Shown piece after piece: positions 13,530-24,474 of a stretch of 64,000 nucleotides of DNA. Source of the stretch: Flaccisagitta enflata (taxonomy: Eukaryota; Chaetognatha; Sagittoidea; Aphragmophora); assembly GCA_965153355.1 (NCBI GenBank), contig OZ231126.1, positions 108,438,001-108,502,000 on the forward strand, in the 5' to 3' direction. The stretch's first letter is position 1. Each line of letters begins with the position of its first letter. Made by a program: the position numbers and the translations under genes. A model generated the notes under the pieces. It worked only from the letters and a program-made list of their open reading frames with translations, was not told the DNA's origin and did not search any database.

Positions 13530-14420
13530 TTTATGAAAATGCTAATTTTGGCCATTTTAGCCCATTTTTAGCCTGTTGTTGGTATATCATAACGCCGGTA
13601 TCAATGTCCAAAGTTTATTTGCCCTAGTTCTGACTGGATATAGTGAGATTTACAAAGGAATTTTACGCATGAGTTTTATTTTTGACTATTTTAGGATATT
13701 TTAGCCTGTTTTTAGCCTATTGTAGCCCCGCAAACAGTTTCCAAAGATCTCATTAAGTATATTTGACCCAGTTCTGACTGGAATGAATGAGATTTATAAA
13801 AAAATTCCATAAATTATAATTTTTTTAGATAAAAATATTAATTTTGGTTATTTTAAGCCATTTTTTGCCTGTTTTGGTTCTGGTATCAATTTTCAAAGCT
13901 CTCAATGAGTATATCTGACCTAGTTCTGACTGGATAGAGTGAGATTGACAAAAAAATTATCGATAACATTGATGTTTTTGTAGAAAATGCAAATTTTGGC
14001 TATCTTAGGCTATTTTTGGCCTGTTTTTGGCCTGGTAAGACTCCCGTATCAATGTTTAAAGCTCTTATTGAGCATATTTAACCTGGTCTTGACAGGATTG
14101 AGTGAGATTTGTGAAAAAAAATTTGAATACCAATGATCTATTCAAAGAAAATGCCAATTTTGGCCATTTGAAGCCATTTTTAGCCTGGTTTTGGCCTGTT
14201 ATAATCCCATAGCAGTGTCTAAAGCTCTCAATAAGTGTATTTGTCCTAGTTCTGACCTGATTGAGAGAGATTGACAAAAAAATTTTAAATAACACTAATG
14301 TTTTTTAGGAAAAAATGCTGTTTTGGGCTGTTTTGGGTCATTTTTGGCCTGTTATTGGCAATACACAGTCCCTGTATGGCTGCAAAGTTCTTGTAAACTG
14401 TATATCAATTTCCATTCTTG
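13530..14420. repeat. Degenerate ~150-165-bp tandem repeat
   Basis: CTAGTTCTGACTGGAT-like phrases recur near 13623, 13770, 13919, 14080 and 14245. Each follows a block of AATTTTGGCCATTTTAGCC type and a GTATCAATGTCCAAAG type. There are about five or six units with strong divergence. Confidence 0.8.
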
Positions 14421-15620
14421 TTAGGTTTGATTAAAAGATGCAACCAGGTGATGATACTGTACTTCAAATAACCAAAAAAATGCATTTTTACCCAAAAAAT
14501 TGTGAAAAAATATATTTTTGAAGGGTGGGCCAAAAAAATATTCCAAAATAAAGGTCAGATTTATGTTCAGCATGAAAAAATATGCCAGAATAATGAAGTT
14601 CCAGCATTTTTTGGCAATTTTGACTCTACACTTCCTTAAGCTCCCTGACTAGAAAACAAAATCTGCAAAATTCTGTTTGAGTGTTCTCGCGTGAAAGTCT
14701 AAGTTTGCATAGAAACGCACAAAGTCAAAAAAATAAACACATGGCCCTGTTCTACATTCACCAGAGATCACAGCCATGTTCTTGGAAATGCAAAATTTGA
14801 CTCGTGGAGGCAGTCTTAGACTTTCACGTCCAAGAAATAATATTTTCAAAAGCCCTCAATCTTGATATTTTTTCTGGAGCAAGGTCAAAATAAGCGGAAA
14901 AAAACTTTCGCGAGGGTGAATTTTTGGGACCTAATGATGGTCAGGGTTCCAACTGATGAAGATGAAATGGCGGTTTTGTGTTTGAGTGACTTATGATAAT
15001 ACAATACATCAAAATTCCCTGACTTCTGTGAATATGCAAATTGGCTTCGCAACCAGAGGGAGGTACATATTTTTAGGGATTTTTGCTTTTTGGCTGGGAG
15101 TAAATACCAGCGAACATAAGAAGTCGTACCGTGGGTCTATGGCACCACCCATGACCGGTCATTTAGTCTTCGGGACTATATCATACAAAGAAAATATGAT
15201 ATTACACTCAAGAGGTAGGAAAATGTCGCAACGCTAGATTCTCCTTTAGGTGGAATTTCCCAAAGAGGTTTTTGCTATTTCCGTCTTGTTTCTGGACTTA
15301 GAATCAATTCAAGCATGTTGATAGGTACCTTAGCTATTCCCCCACTGGTGTAAAGGATGGAGGGAACAAAACGGAAAAGATTTAAGTGTGTTTTACACCT
15401 AAAAACTTGATGAAAAAATTGTTTTTTGATCGTCAACACTGCGACCTAAATTATAACAAAAAGTTATACTTTTGGTCTAATTTTTCGATATAATCGATAT
15501 AACTATGGCCAGAAACATCCATGCGGTTATACTACAATTATAATTTAAAAAAGTTATATTTGAAAATATAACAAAAAAGTTATACCCAAAATATAATTTT
15601 TTAAAATCTTTAAAAAAAAT
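14421..15620. other. Intergenic, no supported gene
   Basis: The only structure noted is an inverted pair GTGAAAGTCTAAG / CTTAGACTTTCAC (about 14691 and 14813). TATAAC-rich sequence at 15440-15600 may be an element end. No coding signal. Confidence 0.4.
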
Positions 15621-15671
15621 ACGGGTTGCGTCGCTGTTTGAGAAAATGTCTCAAACAGCGACGCAACCCGT
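15621..15671. repeat. Perfect 23-bp inverted repeat, 5-nt loop
   Basis: The arm at 15621-15643, starting ACGGGTTGCGTCGCTG, is exactly complementary to 15649-15671. The loop is AAATG. It is GC-rich in an AT-rich neighbourhood. It could be the centre of a palindromic MITE or a hairpin RNA; no other evidence for either. Confidence 0.85.
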
Positions 15672-16160
15672 TTGTTTGCATTGGGACACATATAACGACT
15701 TAGACATTTACAGCCTTTAATGAGTACGCGAGTATTGTTTAAGGGGTATGTACTGTCTAACATTTTCCATGATTGTTACATATTTCAAACAAAATACCGA
15801 GCTGTTTCTGGGATCTAAACAAGAGGGATGTAACAATCAGATCAGATGTGTCCCAAAGCTAAAGAAGTTTTCTTACAGTATGTTTTTTCGATTTCTATTT
15901 TTCATGAATCAAGCAACAGAACGGAAACTTGCCTCCAATTATATATAAATGTCAACAATAACAATCAATTGTAAAGCGCAACAGTTGATGAATGAATGAA
16001 AACAAATACTGGACTTCGTCACTATAACAACCTCTAATTAACAACTAAAGCTGACGTACATTTACTCAAAATAACAACATAATGTGTTGAAGCAACGGTG
16101 CAGAAATGTCGCAGAAATGTCGCAGAAATGTCTCTCTGCAATCGGGTAATGACACTGCGT

Positions 16161-16569
16161 TTAGTCAGTGCGACCGTTCATGGCGATGTTGTAATTCACA
16201 ACGGAATTGGCGTATTGAGCGAAGGTGTGCGCCAGAACTGCAGTAACCTGGTGGTCCAAGTGTTGATCACTGGGAACAAAATAAAAGACACGAATACCAT
16301 TATTGAGCAATATAACAGGTACATCAAATTCAATAAACAGAATCGGACATGATACCTTCACAAAACAATGAATAAGTATAAAACAGTAAAATTCAACTCA
16401 CGTCCAGCATTGATCGCACACGCTCTTGTCGCAAGCTGCGCAAAATACTTGAACATATTTCTCCGGATGGATGGCGCATGTTTGTGGTAATGGCAGCGCG
16501 CTTCGAAAATTCGCCAAAATACCTTCAATGAACGGCGACTGCACGTAAGGATCGAGCCCAACGGCTGTC
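16161..16569 (-). CDS. Two exons of a B-box zinc-finger (TRIM-like) protein, partial
   Basis: Exon 16569-16402 follows a CCACAG acceptor and ends at a GTGAGT donor. The 132-nt intron ends in TTCCCAG. Exon 16269-16161 ends in TAA. Splicing joins the frame in mid-codon and completes a zinc-binding pattern C-x2-H-x8-C-x2-C-x4-C-x2-C-x4-H-x2-H. The Cys residues lie in the first exon and the last two His in the second. This pattern is the B-box of TRIM-family ubiquitin ligases and related regulators, where it mediates protein interaction. Only about 29 residues follow the box, so the usual coiled coil and NHL, B30.2 or similar C-terminus are missing. Upstream exons (RING) were not found, and the next ~1 kb is repeat. 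It may be a truncated gene, a short isoform or a pseudogene. The reading frame and splice sites are intact. Confidence 0.72.
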
Positions 16570-17188
16570 CTGTGGATGAAAATTGCCGATCACATTTAGT
16601 AAAAAGACAATTTGTGTCTTAAAGAGAATAACTCACAAACTCGTTACTCAGACCAATAACAAAAAAGGTAATTGTAGGCCCATAACTCCTTCGCAGCTAC
16701 AATGACAGTAGAAGCAAATTTTTTGTCTTTTTGGCCGGTTTAATATATGCGTTGCATTGTTCAATAATGAAATTTGAACCTATTTCATTCACAGGAATTT
16801 CTGACATATATTTACCTTTTACACCGATTCCACTGTTCTCTCCCCTTCACTGTCGGCAATGATGGTACAAGATGGGCAATGGGCGCCAATGGTCGCACCA
16901 ACAGACCATGAGGCCAAACAAATGAACAGGCGAACTGCTATCCAGGCTAACAACCTAAAGGAAAAAGGATAAAGAAAAAACAAAAGATCTCTATGCATAA
17001 TAGGGCAAAAATAAGAGATAGAGATAGAGAACACTAAGTAAAAAGGACCGGGGCATTGAGCCTGGCCAAAAGTGGGCAAAACAAAAACGCCAAACTATTT
17101 CTTTAAATGCATACTACGCGTGTATAAAGTTTCATGGAGCTAGCCTAAGCAGAATTATGTGCTCACTATGTAATAGGCAACACTTGGG
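16570..17188. repeat. Diverged copy of dispersed repeat family
   Basis: From about 16905 the sequence (AAACAAATGAACAGGC, AGATAGAGA, GGGGCATTGAGCCTGGCC, CAAAACGCCAAAC) follows the same order as the family at 17189-17558, but diverged. 16570-16900 has no recognised content. Confidence 0.6.
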
Positions 17189-17558
17189 CACCAGAATAAG
17201 AGAAAATCAACTCTACACATAGACACTGGCAGGCAGCATCTAAAATGGCTGCCTCCATTGCGGAAGCATGATGGATAGAGAAACAAATGAACAGGCTAAC
17301 ACCTAAAGATTCAGGCAAATGCCTCTGCAATAGAGAACAAGCTAAAAGGAGCAAACAAAAGATCTCCATGTATAATTAAGCAAAATTAAGAGAAGGAGAT
17401 AGAGATCAATTAAGATATAAAGGCAGGGGCACTGACCCTGGCCACAAATGGATTAAAACAAAACGCCTAACCGTTTTTCTAATTGCATACTACATGTGTG
17501 TAAAATTTCATATTGCTACTATGAGAGGAAGTATGTGCCCACTATGTAACTGGCCACA
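17189..17558. repeat. Dispersed repeat, ~370 bp, near-identical to 23095-23463
   Basis: Only a few substitutions separate this copy from 23095-23463. It contains GGCAGCATCTAAAATGGCTGCC and GGCAGGGGCACTGACCCTGGCC. A more diverged copy lies at 18935-19150. No protein is supported. Confidence 0.9.
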
Positions 17559-17640
17559 CTTAGGAAAAACAAGGGGAGAAACAGCTAGAAAACATAGGGA
17601 AATAAAACCACCCTAAGCTTTGGCAGCTCAATCCTTGCAG

Positions 17641-17935
17641 CTGCCGTGGCGACATCAGTAAGGGACAGAGCTCAGGATCCAAAGGTCCAGGGATCAAATC
17701 CAGGTGACTGCAGAGGTTTATCACCTCTATAAATAAAGACCCGGATCAGCCACCAGGTTGAGACATGTGTATAGGGCTTAAACCTGAGCCCTATATTTTA
17801 GAGTAGCAGATAGGGAGTTAATGAGCGTGTAAAGCTATCACAAAGCTCATCAACGTCGCCACAATATTCATGGCATATCCGATGAGGCCCACCCACATGG
17901 GAATGGCCGTTATAAGCTAAAAAGTGAGAAAACCA
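17641..17935 (+). mobile_element. tRNA-derived SINE, copy 1
   Basis: The head reads CTGCCGTGGCGACATCAGTA AGGG, an A-box-like element, and a B-box-like GGGATCAAATCC at 17690-17701. The body includes ACCTCTATAAA and GACCCGGATC. The tail runs through CATCAACGTCGCCACAATAT and ATCCGATGAGG. The same order is seen at 19228-20490, and the tail alone at 18196-18350. RNA polymerase III promoter function is inferred from family knowledge. The B box is imperfect, so this copy may be dead. Confidence 0.7.
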
Positions 17936-18195
17936 TAATATGTTAATTATCTCAGCATCCGTAATGAAATCTGTATGTTTGACTAAATTTTCACAAAGTA
18001 AACAAACAACATAATATTTTTATAATACCATGACAGCAATATGCAAATGAGGTGCCAATACATATTGCACCATAACTCATGAGTTATACATGCTAGAGAC
18101 ACGGGAGTTGCACCATGAGACATGAAATGAAGAAGGCTACATGATGACATTAAAAGGTGACGACTATATGCAAATGAGCCACCCCTGGCATATAT
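17936..18195. other. Spacer between SINE copies
   Basis: AT-rich, with no gene or repeat recognised. Confidence 0.3.
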
Positions 18196-18350
18196 ATAAG
18201 GGGGTAATATCTTAACCCTTAATTTTAGAATACAGTTAATATAAGTCTAATGAGCTCCCAGCATGACATCTGAGGCTCATTAGTGTCGCCACAATATGCG
18301 GGGAATCCGATGAGGTCCCCCAACATTGGACAGACCACCCATAGGCTAAA
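18196..18350 (+). mobile_element. SINE fragment (body and tail)
   Basis: It carries CCTTAATTTTAGAATA, GCTCATTAGTGTCGCCACAA and TCCGATGAGG in the order of the other SINE copies. The tRNA-like head is missing. Confidence 0.65.
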
Positions 18351-18934
18351 GTAAATCAATCCATCGGTCTGCTATCTTTTGAACCATGAGACTTAGGGCA
18401 AAAAGGCCTCGTTGACGCCCCCGAAGTTGTGGACATGCGGAAGTAACAGAGATTCAATGTTTAATAAAAGAACAATTGTGTGTGTCGAGTCTGGCTGTCA
18501 ACAGGGTTGTTGTTAGTGATTGTAATGTTATCTAAGGTTGTAAATCACTACGTCCGGCTCACCCTGTTGGAAGGGTGGTGGCTTGGGCACCGAACCCCCG
18601 TTATGGCCTATCTCCAAGGCGGTTGACCCAAGTCCATGGGTACCCTTGGGGTACTTAGTAACACAATGGGCTATGGGCCCACGTAATAAAACACAAGAGT
18701 CAATCATAAAGGCTTCAGCCTTTTATTAAAATCAAATTAACATGAAGAGCAACAGCTATAGGCTTGGAGCCTAAAAATATCGAACCAGAATGAAAGGGGG
18801 CAATTCCTAAAGTAAACATGCCCTGCCATGGCGGCAGCCATCTTGGAAGGTCACATGACCAAGGGGACGACCTGAGAGAGTCATGTGACACGATGACAAA
18901 TGAACATCTCAATCAGAAACGAGGGGAAAAGAAT
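18351..18934. other. Repeat-like sequence without gene
   Basis: CGGCTCACCCTGTTGG ... GGGCACCGAACCCCC (18555-18605) resembles GGCTCACCCAACTGGTGG ... GGGCACCGGAATCC near 22490. It is another dispersed family. No coding sequence is supported. Confidence 0.4.
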
Positions 18935-19150
18935 TTAAGGGCAAACAAATGATCTCCCTACATAATTAGGCAAAAAGATGAGATAGAGATAAACTTAAAA
19001 CATAATCAAAAGGGCAGGGGCACCGAGCCTGACCAAAAGTGGCTAAAACTGAAACGCCAAACCATTTCATTTTACCAAAGCTACAATCACACAAAGTTTC
19101 ATAGAGCTACCATACTCAGAACTATGTGCCCACTATGAAACAGACAAGAC
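18935..19150. repeat. Diverged copy of the 370-bp dispersed repeat
   Basis: It shares GATCTCC, TTAGGCAAAA, GAGATAGAGAT, GGCAGGGGCACCGAGCCTG, AACGCCAAACC and TATGTGCCCACTATG with 17189-17558. Confidence 0.7.
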
Positions 19151-19227
19151 TTAGGCAAATCCTAAACCAGGGCAAGAAAACATGGGCAAAACAGATTCAC
19201 TCTCTGCTTTGCAGGCGATAACAATGC

Positions 19228-20490
19228 AACCGCCGTGGCGTGATCGGTAAGGGAGATGGCTTGGGATCCCAAGGTCCCAGGTTTGAATCCAGGGGGATGC
19301 AGAGGGAGTCACCTCTATAAAAACAGACCAGGATCGGCCATCAGGACGTGAGACTATGTAAAGGGGTTAAATATCATCCCCTTATTTTAGAATAGAGTTA
19401 GGAGAAAAGCTATGAGTGTCTAAAGCTATGACAATGCTCATTAACTATGGCAAAAAAAAAAACCAAACAGTTACTTCTATTGCTCATAAATCCTTTGAAA
19501 ATTCACCCAGTGTGCTGAAATTTTTACTGAAGTTACTTTTTAGTATCATTAAGCATCACTGAAAAAATCAATGACCTGCTCTAAATAGTTTGAGAATTAG
19601 AGATTTTTTAAAAGTGCTTGTCAGAAGATCAGAAATTCAATGTACACACATAAGAATTTACTAAGAATCAATAAACAAACTTAAAAAAACCATACTAAAT
19701 CTAGTCCGATTTTGATGAAATTTTAAGTGGAAGTAAACCACAGTGTTAGCAGGCTGTGATAAAGATTTTATTACAAAACTCCAATTATTTTAGCAGAAAC
19801 AGCAAGTTTTCCAAAACTTTTTTGTGGTTTTTAGAATGAAGTAAATGAAGATGAAATCTGAAATATAAATCGATGCTAAGGCCAGAGTTTTTTACCAATT
19901 ATCATGATTTTTTAACTGGTAACTGTTGGACATATGATTCATCTCCAGTAAAATTTTTGTGAAGATTGAAGCATTTTTAGTCCCCCAAATTGCAAAAATA
20001 TTCTAACAGGTAGCAGAATATTTCTTATCCTGAGCAAGCTTACAATCAACCAATATCTACCCCACTAGACTTTATCTGAGTAGATGCGAATTTTGCCTAG
20101 TGTTAGTAAATATTACCATCAGACTACAGTTCAAAAATCATGACAAAACTCCCAAAACTTTTTGCACAATGCCAATTTTACTAAAAATGGTAATATTTTT
20201 ATTTAAGATAAACGTCATCTCTGGCAGTCCAAAAAAGAGGTGACTTAAGTAAAAACGTGATAACGGCTAAAGTTTTCAACGGATTTTGATGAAATTTTAA
20301 CCAGACATAGTCCATATCATGGTTATCATTGACTGTAAATTTTATGCAAATTGGTCAACATCTTCATACTTTTTTGCTCTCTCAAAAGTTGTTTGGTTTT
20401 TTTTTTTGCCATAGTTAGCTACGCCACAATATGCAAGGCCACTCCTGATGAGGGCCACCACCATTGGACATGCCCGCCCATAGGCCAAAA
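19228..20490 (+). mobile_element. tRNA-derived SINE, copy 2, split by a 970-bp element
   Basis: The head has A-box-like GTGGCGTGATCGGTAAGGG and a good B box GGTTTGAATCC (19280-19290), about 45 bp apart as in tRNA-derived promoters. The body runs to GCTCATTAA at 19444. It resumes at 20415 with TTAGCTACGCCACAATATG and the usual GATGAGGGCCACC tail. Removing 19445-20414 restores the order of copy 1. This copy has the better-preserved internal promoter. Confidence 0.75.
19445..20414. mobile_element. 970-bp TIR element nested in the SINE
   Basis: The left end is CTATGGC, then A11, then CCAAAC. The right end is the complementary GTTTGG, T-run, GCCATAG. The flanks are TTAA and TTAG, suggesting a short TTA-type duplication. 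The interior is AT-rich with no transposase frame, so it is non-autonomous. Family not assigned. Confidence 0.8.
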
Positions 20491-20720
20491 CACCATATAA
20501 TACAATGTAACTGTTTTTGCATACATAATGAGCGGTATACTATCTTCTAAACGGCTGGGTTTAGGGCAAAAACGAGGGCAGGAATGGAAAGGGCGTGCCT
20601 GCCCAATTAAAAGATGACATATGACTTGGAGTGAAAGTTAAATAACTAACAAACAGTTAAGTTTAAGTATGAAGTGTCATATATCAAAATGAAGGGAATT
20701 GAATTCTACACCAGATGGAA
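20491..20720. other. Spacer, no feature seen
   Basis: AT-rich sequence between the SINE tail and the MITE. Confidence 0.3.
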
Positions 20721-21335
20721 TACTATCTTCGCCAAAAGAAACGCGACATCTTCTACCCTGAATATCTTGGCTTCTAAAAAAGCTAGAGAATTTTAAAAAA
20801 AAACATATTAATCTACTCCAAAAGATCTACAAAATGAGTCCAATCTAGTGATTGTATCTTAAAGCGTTTAAAAATGGCAAGTAAAAGAGGAGAAATAGTC
20901 ATTTTCAGAATTTATAAAAAAATTGTGGAAAAAAATGGAAAAAATTTCATTTACAATTCTAATTTTAGTTATCTCAGCTTCTGGTAAAGCTAGATACTTT
21001 TTCCAAAAAAGCAAATTAATCTACATCGAAAAATCTAATAGATGAGCGCAATCTGGGTTCTACAGCTCAAAGCGTTTGGAAATGGCAAGCAAAAAACAAG
21101 ACATGTTTTGAAAATCAAAGGCTTGCAAAAACTGTGGACAAATAAGAAAAGGTTATCACATCTGTTGATGAAGAAATGCGTCAGAAATTGCAATTAAGAC
21201 TCACAGCCTGGTTTGTTTCTCATAAAAATAACTTACTTGACTTACAAACCCTCTCAGTAGCCAAATTTTATCAGAGTATTTGTCAATAAATCATATCATT
21301 TCCAGGGTGTCGCGTTTCTTTTGGCGAAGATAGTA
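20721..21335. mobile_element. Tc1/mariner-like MITE with TA duplication
   Basis: A 26-bp perfect inverted repeat, starting CTATCTTCGCCAAAAGAAAC, begins at 20723 and ends at 21333. TA lies outside each end. The GCCAAAAGAAACGCGAC core resembles Tc1-like termini. Inside, two ~120-bp segments beginning ATCTTGGCTTCT and ATCTCAGCTTCT are related to each other, indicating an internal duplication. No transposase is encoded. Confidence 0.85.
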
Positions 21336-21528
21336 CTGACTGACAATAATATGATTCTGCAGCTGGCGGGTGTGTTGAGACGTCCATGGGATGATGAGGA
21401 GGATGAAGTGGAGGAGACGCGAGTAGTTGGTCGATAAACTGATCAGTGTTGGCTGGTAGCGTTGGGATGGGATGATATGGCGTGAAGTAGCCGACGGGAA
21501 CGTTTGGATGGGCCTCCTGTCCACTCAT
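21336..21528 (-). CDS. Possible 5' coding exon, Pro/His-rich, cut by MITE
   Basis: From ATG at 21528 the minus frame reads about 64 codons, beginning MSGQEAHPNVPVGYFTPYHP and rich in Pro and His. It then meets the MITE end. The frame continues into the TIR, so its original end is unknown. Beyond the MITE the flank soon stops in this frame. Amino-acid usage looks coding-like, but there is no known domain and no second proof. Confidence 0.3.
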
Positions 21529-21659
21529 TTATACATTTAAGACAATGTAACGGATATGAGAACGTGTCTGTCGTGTACCCCTCGTGGGTAAATGTTAAAA
21601 GATGATGTAGGACGTTGAGGGAATGTTAAATGATGTTACAACCTCGAGGTGGTTGTATT

Positions 21660-21810
21660 TTATAAGTGAAGAAGTGGAGAAACGAAAGGAGGCTCGAAAT
21701 TCAACCATAGAACTTATTAGCAGCTCAAGTTGTAACAGAAGTGCAGAAACGAAAGGAGGCTCGAAATTCAACCATAGAACACATTAGCAGCTCAAGTTGT
21801 AACAGTTGAG
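21660..21810. repeat. Tandem duplication of ~65 bp
   Basis: GAAACGAAAGGAGGCTCGAA ... CAGCTCAAGTTGTAACAG occurs twice in succession with few changes. Confidence 0.85.
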
Positions 21811-21940
21811 AGAATGTTGAATTGATGTTACAACCTTTAGGTGAGTGAAGAAGAATAAGAGTCACACCTACTTCGCCGAGTGCCTCTGGATTTGTGCCAC
21901 ACGTTTTGAAGCTGGATGCGGATGCAGCTGCAGCATTTTG

Positions 21941-22378
21941 TCAGTCTGTTGTCGTTGGCGAGGAGTTGCAGCTGATGTTGAAGGCATGGGGAAGCTGTTG
22001 ACGTTGCCAGGTGATAGGAGAAGAAGTTACCCGGATGTGGACGTTGTGGAGGCAGCGGAGATGCAGCAGCAGCTCGTCGAGGATGGTGCAGCCGCAGTGA
22101 CGTTGACGAAGCGTTGGGGCGTCGTGTGGCGTCGCTGAGGATGCTGTCAGAAGGTTCCTCGACTCGATGGGATCGTGAAGGATCGTCTCTGCGGCTGTGA
22201 GGCGTTGTATTGATGTGGGGTTGAAGATAGGCTCGTGCGGGAGGCGTTGAGGCTGTTGGATGTTGGCGAGAGAGTTGGAGGGGCTCGTGACGCTGTGTTG
22301 ACTCTGTGGCCTCGTACTCGAGGTGTTGATGAAGCCAGTGACGTCGTGATGGCGCCCGAGGGATGTTACATGCGGGAA
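21941..22378 (-). CDS. Open frame in GC-rich patch, possible exon
   Basis: A 145-codon minus frame between TAA at 22379 and TGA at 21941 contains no Met. It has mixed composition (ERRNLL-like and CGCTILDELLLHLRC-like segments) rather than the simple repeats of neighbouring frames. Two other frames here are also long because of the GC content, so coding status is weak. No family recognised. It could be an internal exon of the gene that would include 21336-21528. Confidence 0.22.
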   Translation of the reverse strand, partial: FPHVTSLGRHHDVTGFINTSSTRPQSQHSVTSPSNSLANIQQPQRLPHEPIFNPTSIQRLTAAETILHDPIESRNLLTASSATPHDAPTLRQRHCGCTILDELLLHLRCLHNVHIRVTSSPITWQRQQLPHAFNISCNSSPTTTD

Positions 22379-22449
22379 TTAAGGCAGGGAAGACACAGCA
22401 TTAATAAAAATATAACAGCTGTTTTAGTCTGTCTGTTGGTGGAGGTTTG

Positions 22450-23094
22450 AGTCAAGATTGTAGAATGTAAAAGTCACAATCTCGTTTCTGGCTCACCCAA
22501 CTGGTGGATGCGTTGTGTGGGCACCGGAATCCTCCTTTGTTGCCCAATCCCACAGGCAAGGATGAATCCAGTTTCGCCTTGGACAGCCGTCAATCAAGCC
22601 CAGCCGAGTCCAAAGCTCCTGTTCTTTTCTTTGTGATGCTGCAGACGTCGTCGACGAGGTTGTTGAGATGCCGACTTCGTTGTCGACTCGACGAGGATGT
22701 TGGGGTGTTGACGACAATGTTGAACACAAGGGCATGTGCCAGAGTCTGTCAGTCGTCGCCAAGGGGACCAAGGGCCTTGGAGGTTGTGTGTACACAAGTT
22801 ATTGTTAACAGTAAATTGATGCTGCAGCTGATGCTCGATGATGTCGTCGACTTCTCAAGCTCTTCAGAAGGTTGGAGGGAATGATGAGTCCTTGAGACGG
22901 GAATCACCAAGTTAATCTATAAGGCTACTTAGCCTCTAAGTTAACACATGTACCCCTGGGGTACTTAGAAGAAAATCAAGTCCAGGTCCAAGTTTTTTTT
23001 TTCTGCAAGAGAGGGGAAAAAAACAACAAATAAAATACATTTAAAGGTTGGCAGAGTCCCTCCAGCTTGGAGCAAGGAGGCGGCCATGAATAAG
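22450..23094. other. GC-rich repeat-derived sequence
   Basis: 22478-22560 resembles 18541-18620. GTTGTTGACG and GTCGTCGACG motifs recur on both sides of it. No gene is supported. Confidence 0.35.
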
Positions 23095-23463
23095 AACCAG
23101 AATAAGAGAAAATCAACTCAACACATAGACACTGGCAGGCAGCATCTAAAATGGCTGCCTCCATTGCGGAAGCATGATGGATAGAGAAACAAATGAACAG
23201 GCTAACACCTAAAGTTTCAGGCAAATGCCTCTGCAATAGAGAACAAGCTAAAAGGAGCAAACAAAAGATCTCCATGTATAATCAAGCAAAATTAAGAGAA
23301 GGAGATAGAGATCAATTAAGATATAAAGGCAGGGGCACTGACCCTGGCCACAAATGGATTAAAACAAAACGCCTAACCGTTTTTCTAATTGCATACTACA
23401 TGTGTGTAAAATTTCATATTGCTACTATGAGAGGAAGTATGTGCCCACTATGTAACTGGCCAG
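23095..23463. repeat. Second near-identical copy of the 370-bp dispersed repeat
   Basis: Matches 17189-17558 with a handful of substitutions, implying a recent copy or gene conversion. Confidence 0.9.
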
Positions 23464-23900
23464 AGGATGCTTAGGGACAGAGGAACAGTGGAAGCAGCAG
23501 AGAAGAAGCAGCAGAGCAGCAGAGTCCCTCTGGCTTAGAGCAAAGAGGCTGCTATGACAGTTAGGTGATGTGACCAGGCAGAGGATGCTTGGGGACAGTG
23601 GAACAGTGGAAGCAGCAGAGAAGCAGCAGAGCAGCAGAGTTTTTCCGGCTTAGAGCAAGGAGGCTGCCATGACAGTTACGTCATTGGACCAGGCAGAGGA
23701 TGCCACCTATATTGAACTTAGGGAATCTAGATAAGTGAGCATCTTGGCAGCCGAGCAGTAGAGTCCCTCTGGCTTAGAGCAAGGAGGCTGCCATGACAGT
23801 TAGGTCATGTGACCAGGCAGAGGATGCTTAGGGACAGAGGAACAGTGGAAGCAGCAGGAAGAAGCAGCAGAGCAGCAGAGTCCTGCCGGCTTGAAGCAAG
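23463..23900. repeat. ~118-bp tandem repeat, about four copies
   Basis: GCAGAGGATGC recurs near 23460, 23578, 23694 and 23817, followed by AGGAACAGTGGAAGCAGCAG and GGCTTAGAGCAA(A/G)GAGGCTGC blocks. Confidence 0.85.
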
Positions 23901-24474
23901 GACAAAAGGGCAACAGTGAACTAAGGGAATCCAGAAGAGTGAGCATCCTGGCAGCCAAAACAAAAGAACAAAAAACTTAGGCGTTTTGAGATGTTTTGTC
24001 AGATTGGCAAAATTTTCTGTTTTAAATTAGACTCTGAATATAATCAAAAAAACTTTAACTTTTTTTCAACTTTTTTTTCCAATTTTTTTTTTGTTTGAAA
24101 CGTCTAAATCCAGAATATTTTTTTTTCTTTTTTTGGTAAGCAAAATTATGTGAAATTTTTAAAGTATTATTATATGGATTATAATACTCCCGGACTTTAA
24201 CTTTTTTTATCGAATTTTTTTAGGCCCTTTTTTTGCGATAATTTGTCGATTTCCAATGTTTTTTTTTTCCATTTTTGGACCGAAATTTTAGAGTCCAATT
24301 AGATCAAATTATACAGTTTCTCGACGTGCCGGCGCAGGAATTACAATCAATATAACTTTAAGCCTTTTTCTTTGCAGCCATTTTTTTTAACTGCAGCACT
24401 CTATATGTAAATGTATGGATTTTTCCTGATAGTGGAGACCATGATCAATCCTCAAATAAGTGTTTCAGTAAAAT
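23901..24474. other. AT-rich, homopolymer-rich intergenic
   Basis: Long T runs; no gene or repeat boundary seen. Confidence 0.4.

Noticed and set aside
16819-17079. Possible upstream zinc-finger exon of the B-box gene (HCPSC motif)
   Set aside because: The frame stops before a usable donor of the right phase and the sequence belongs to a dispersed repeat.
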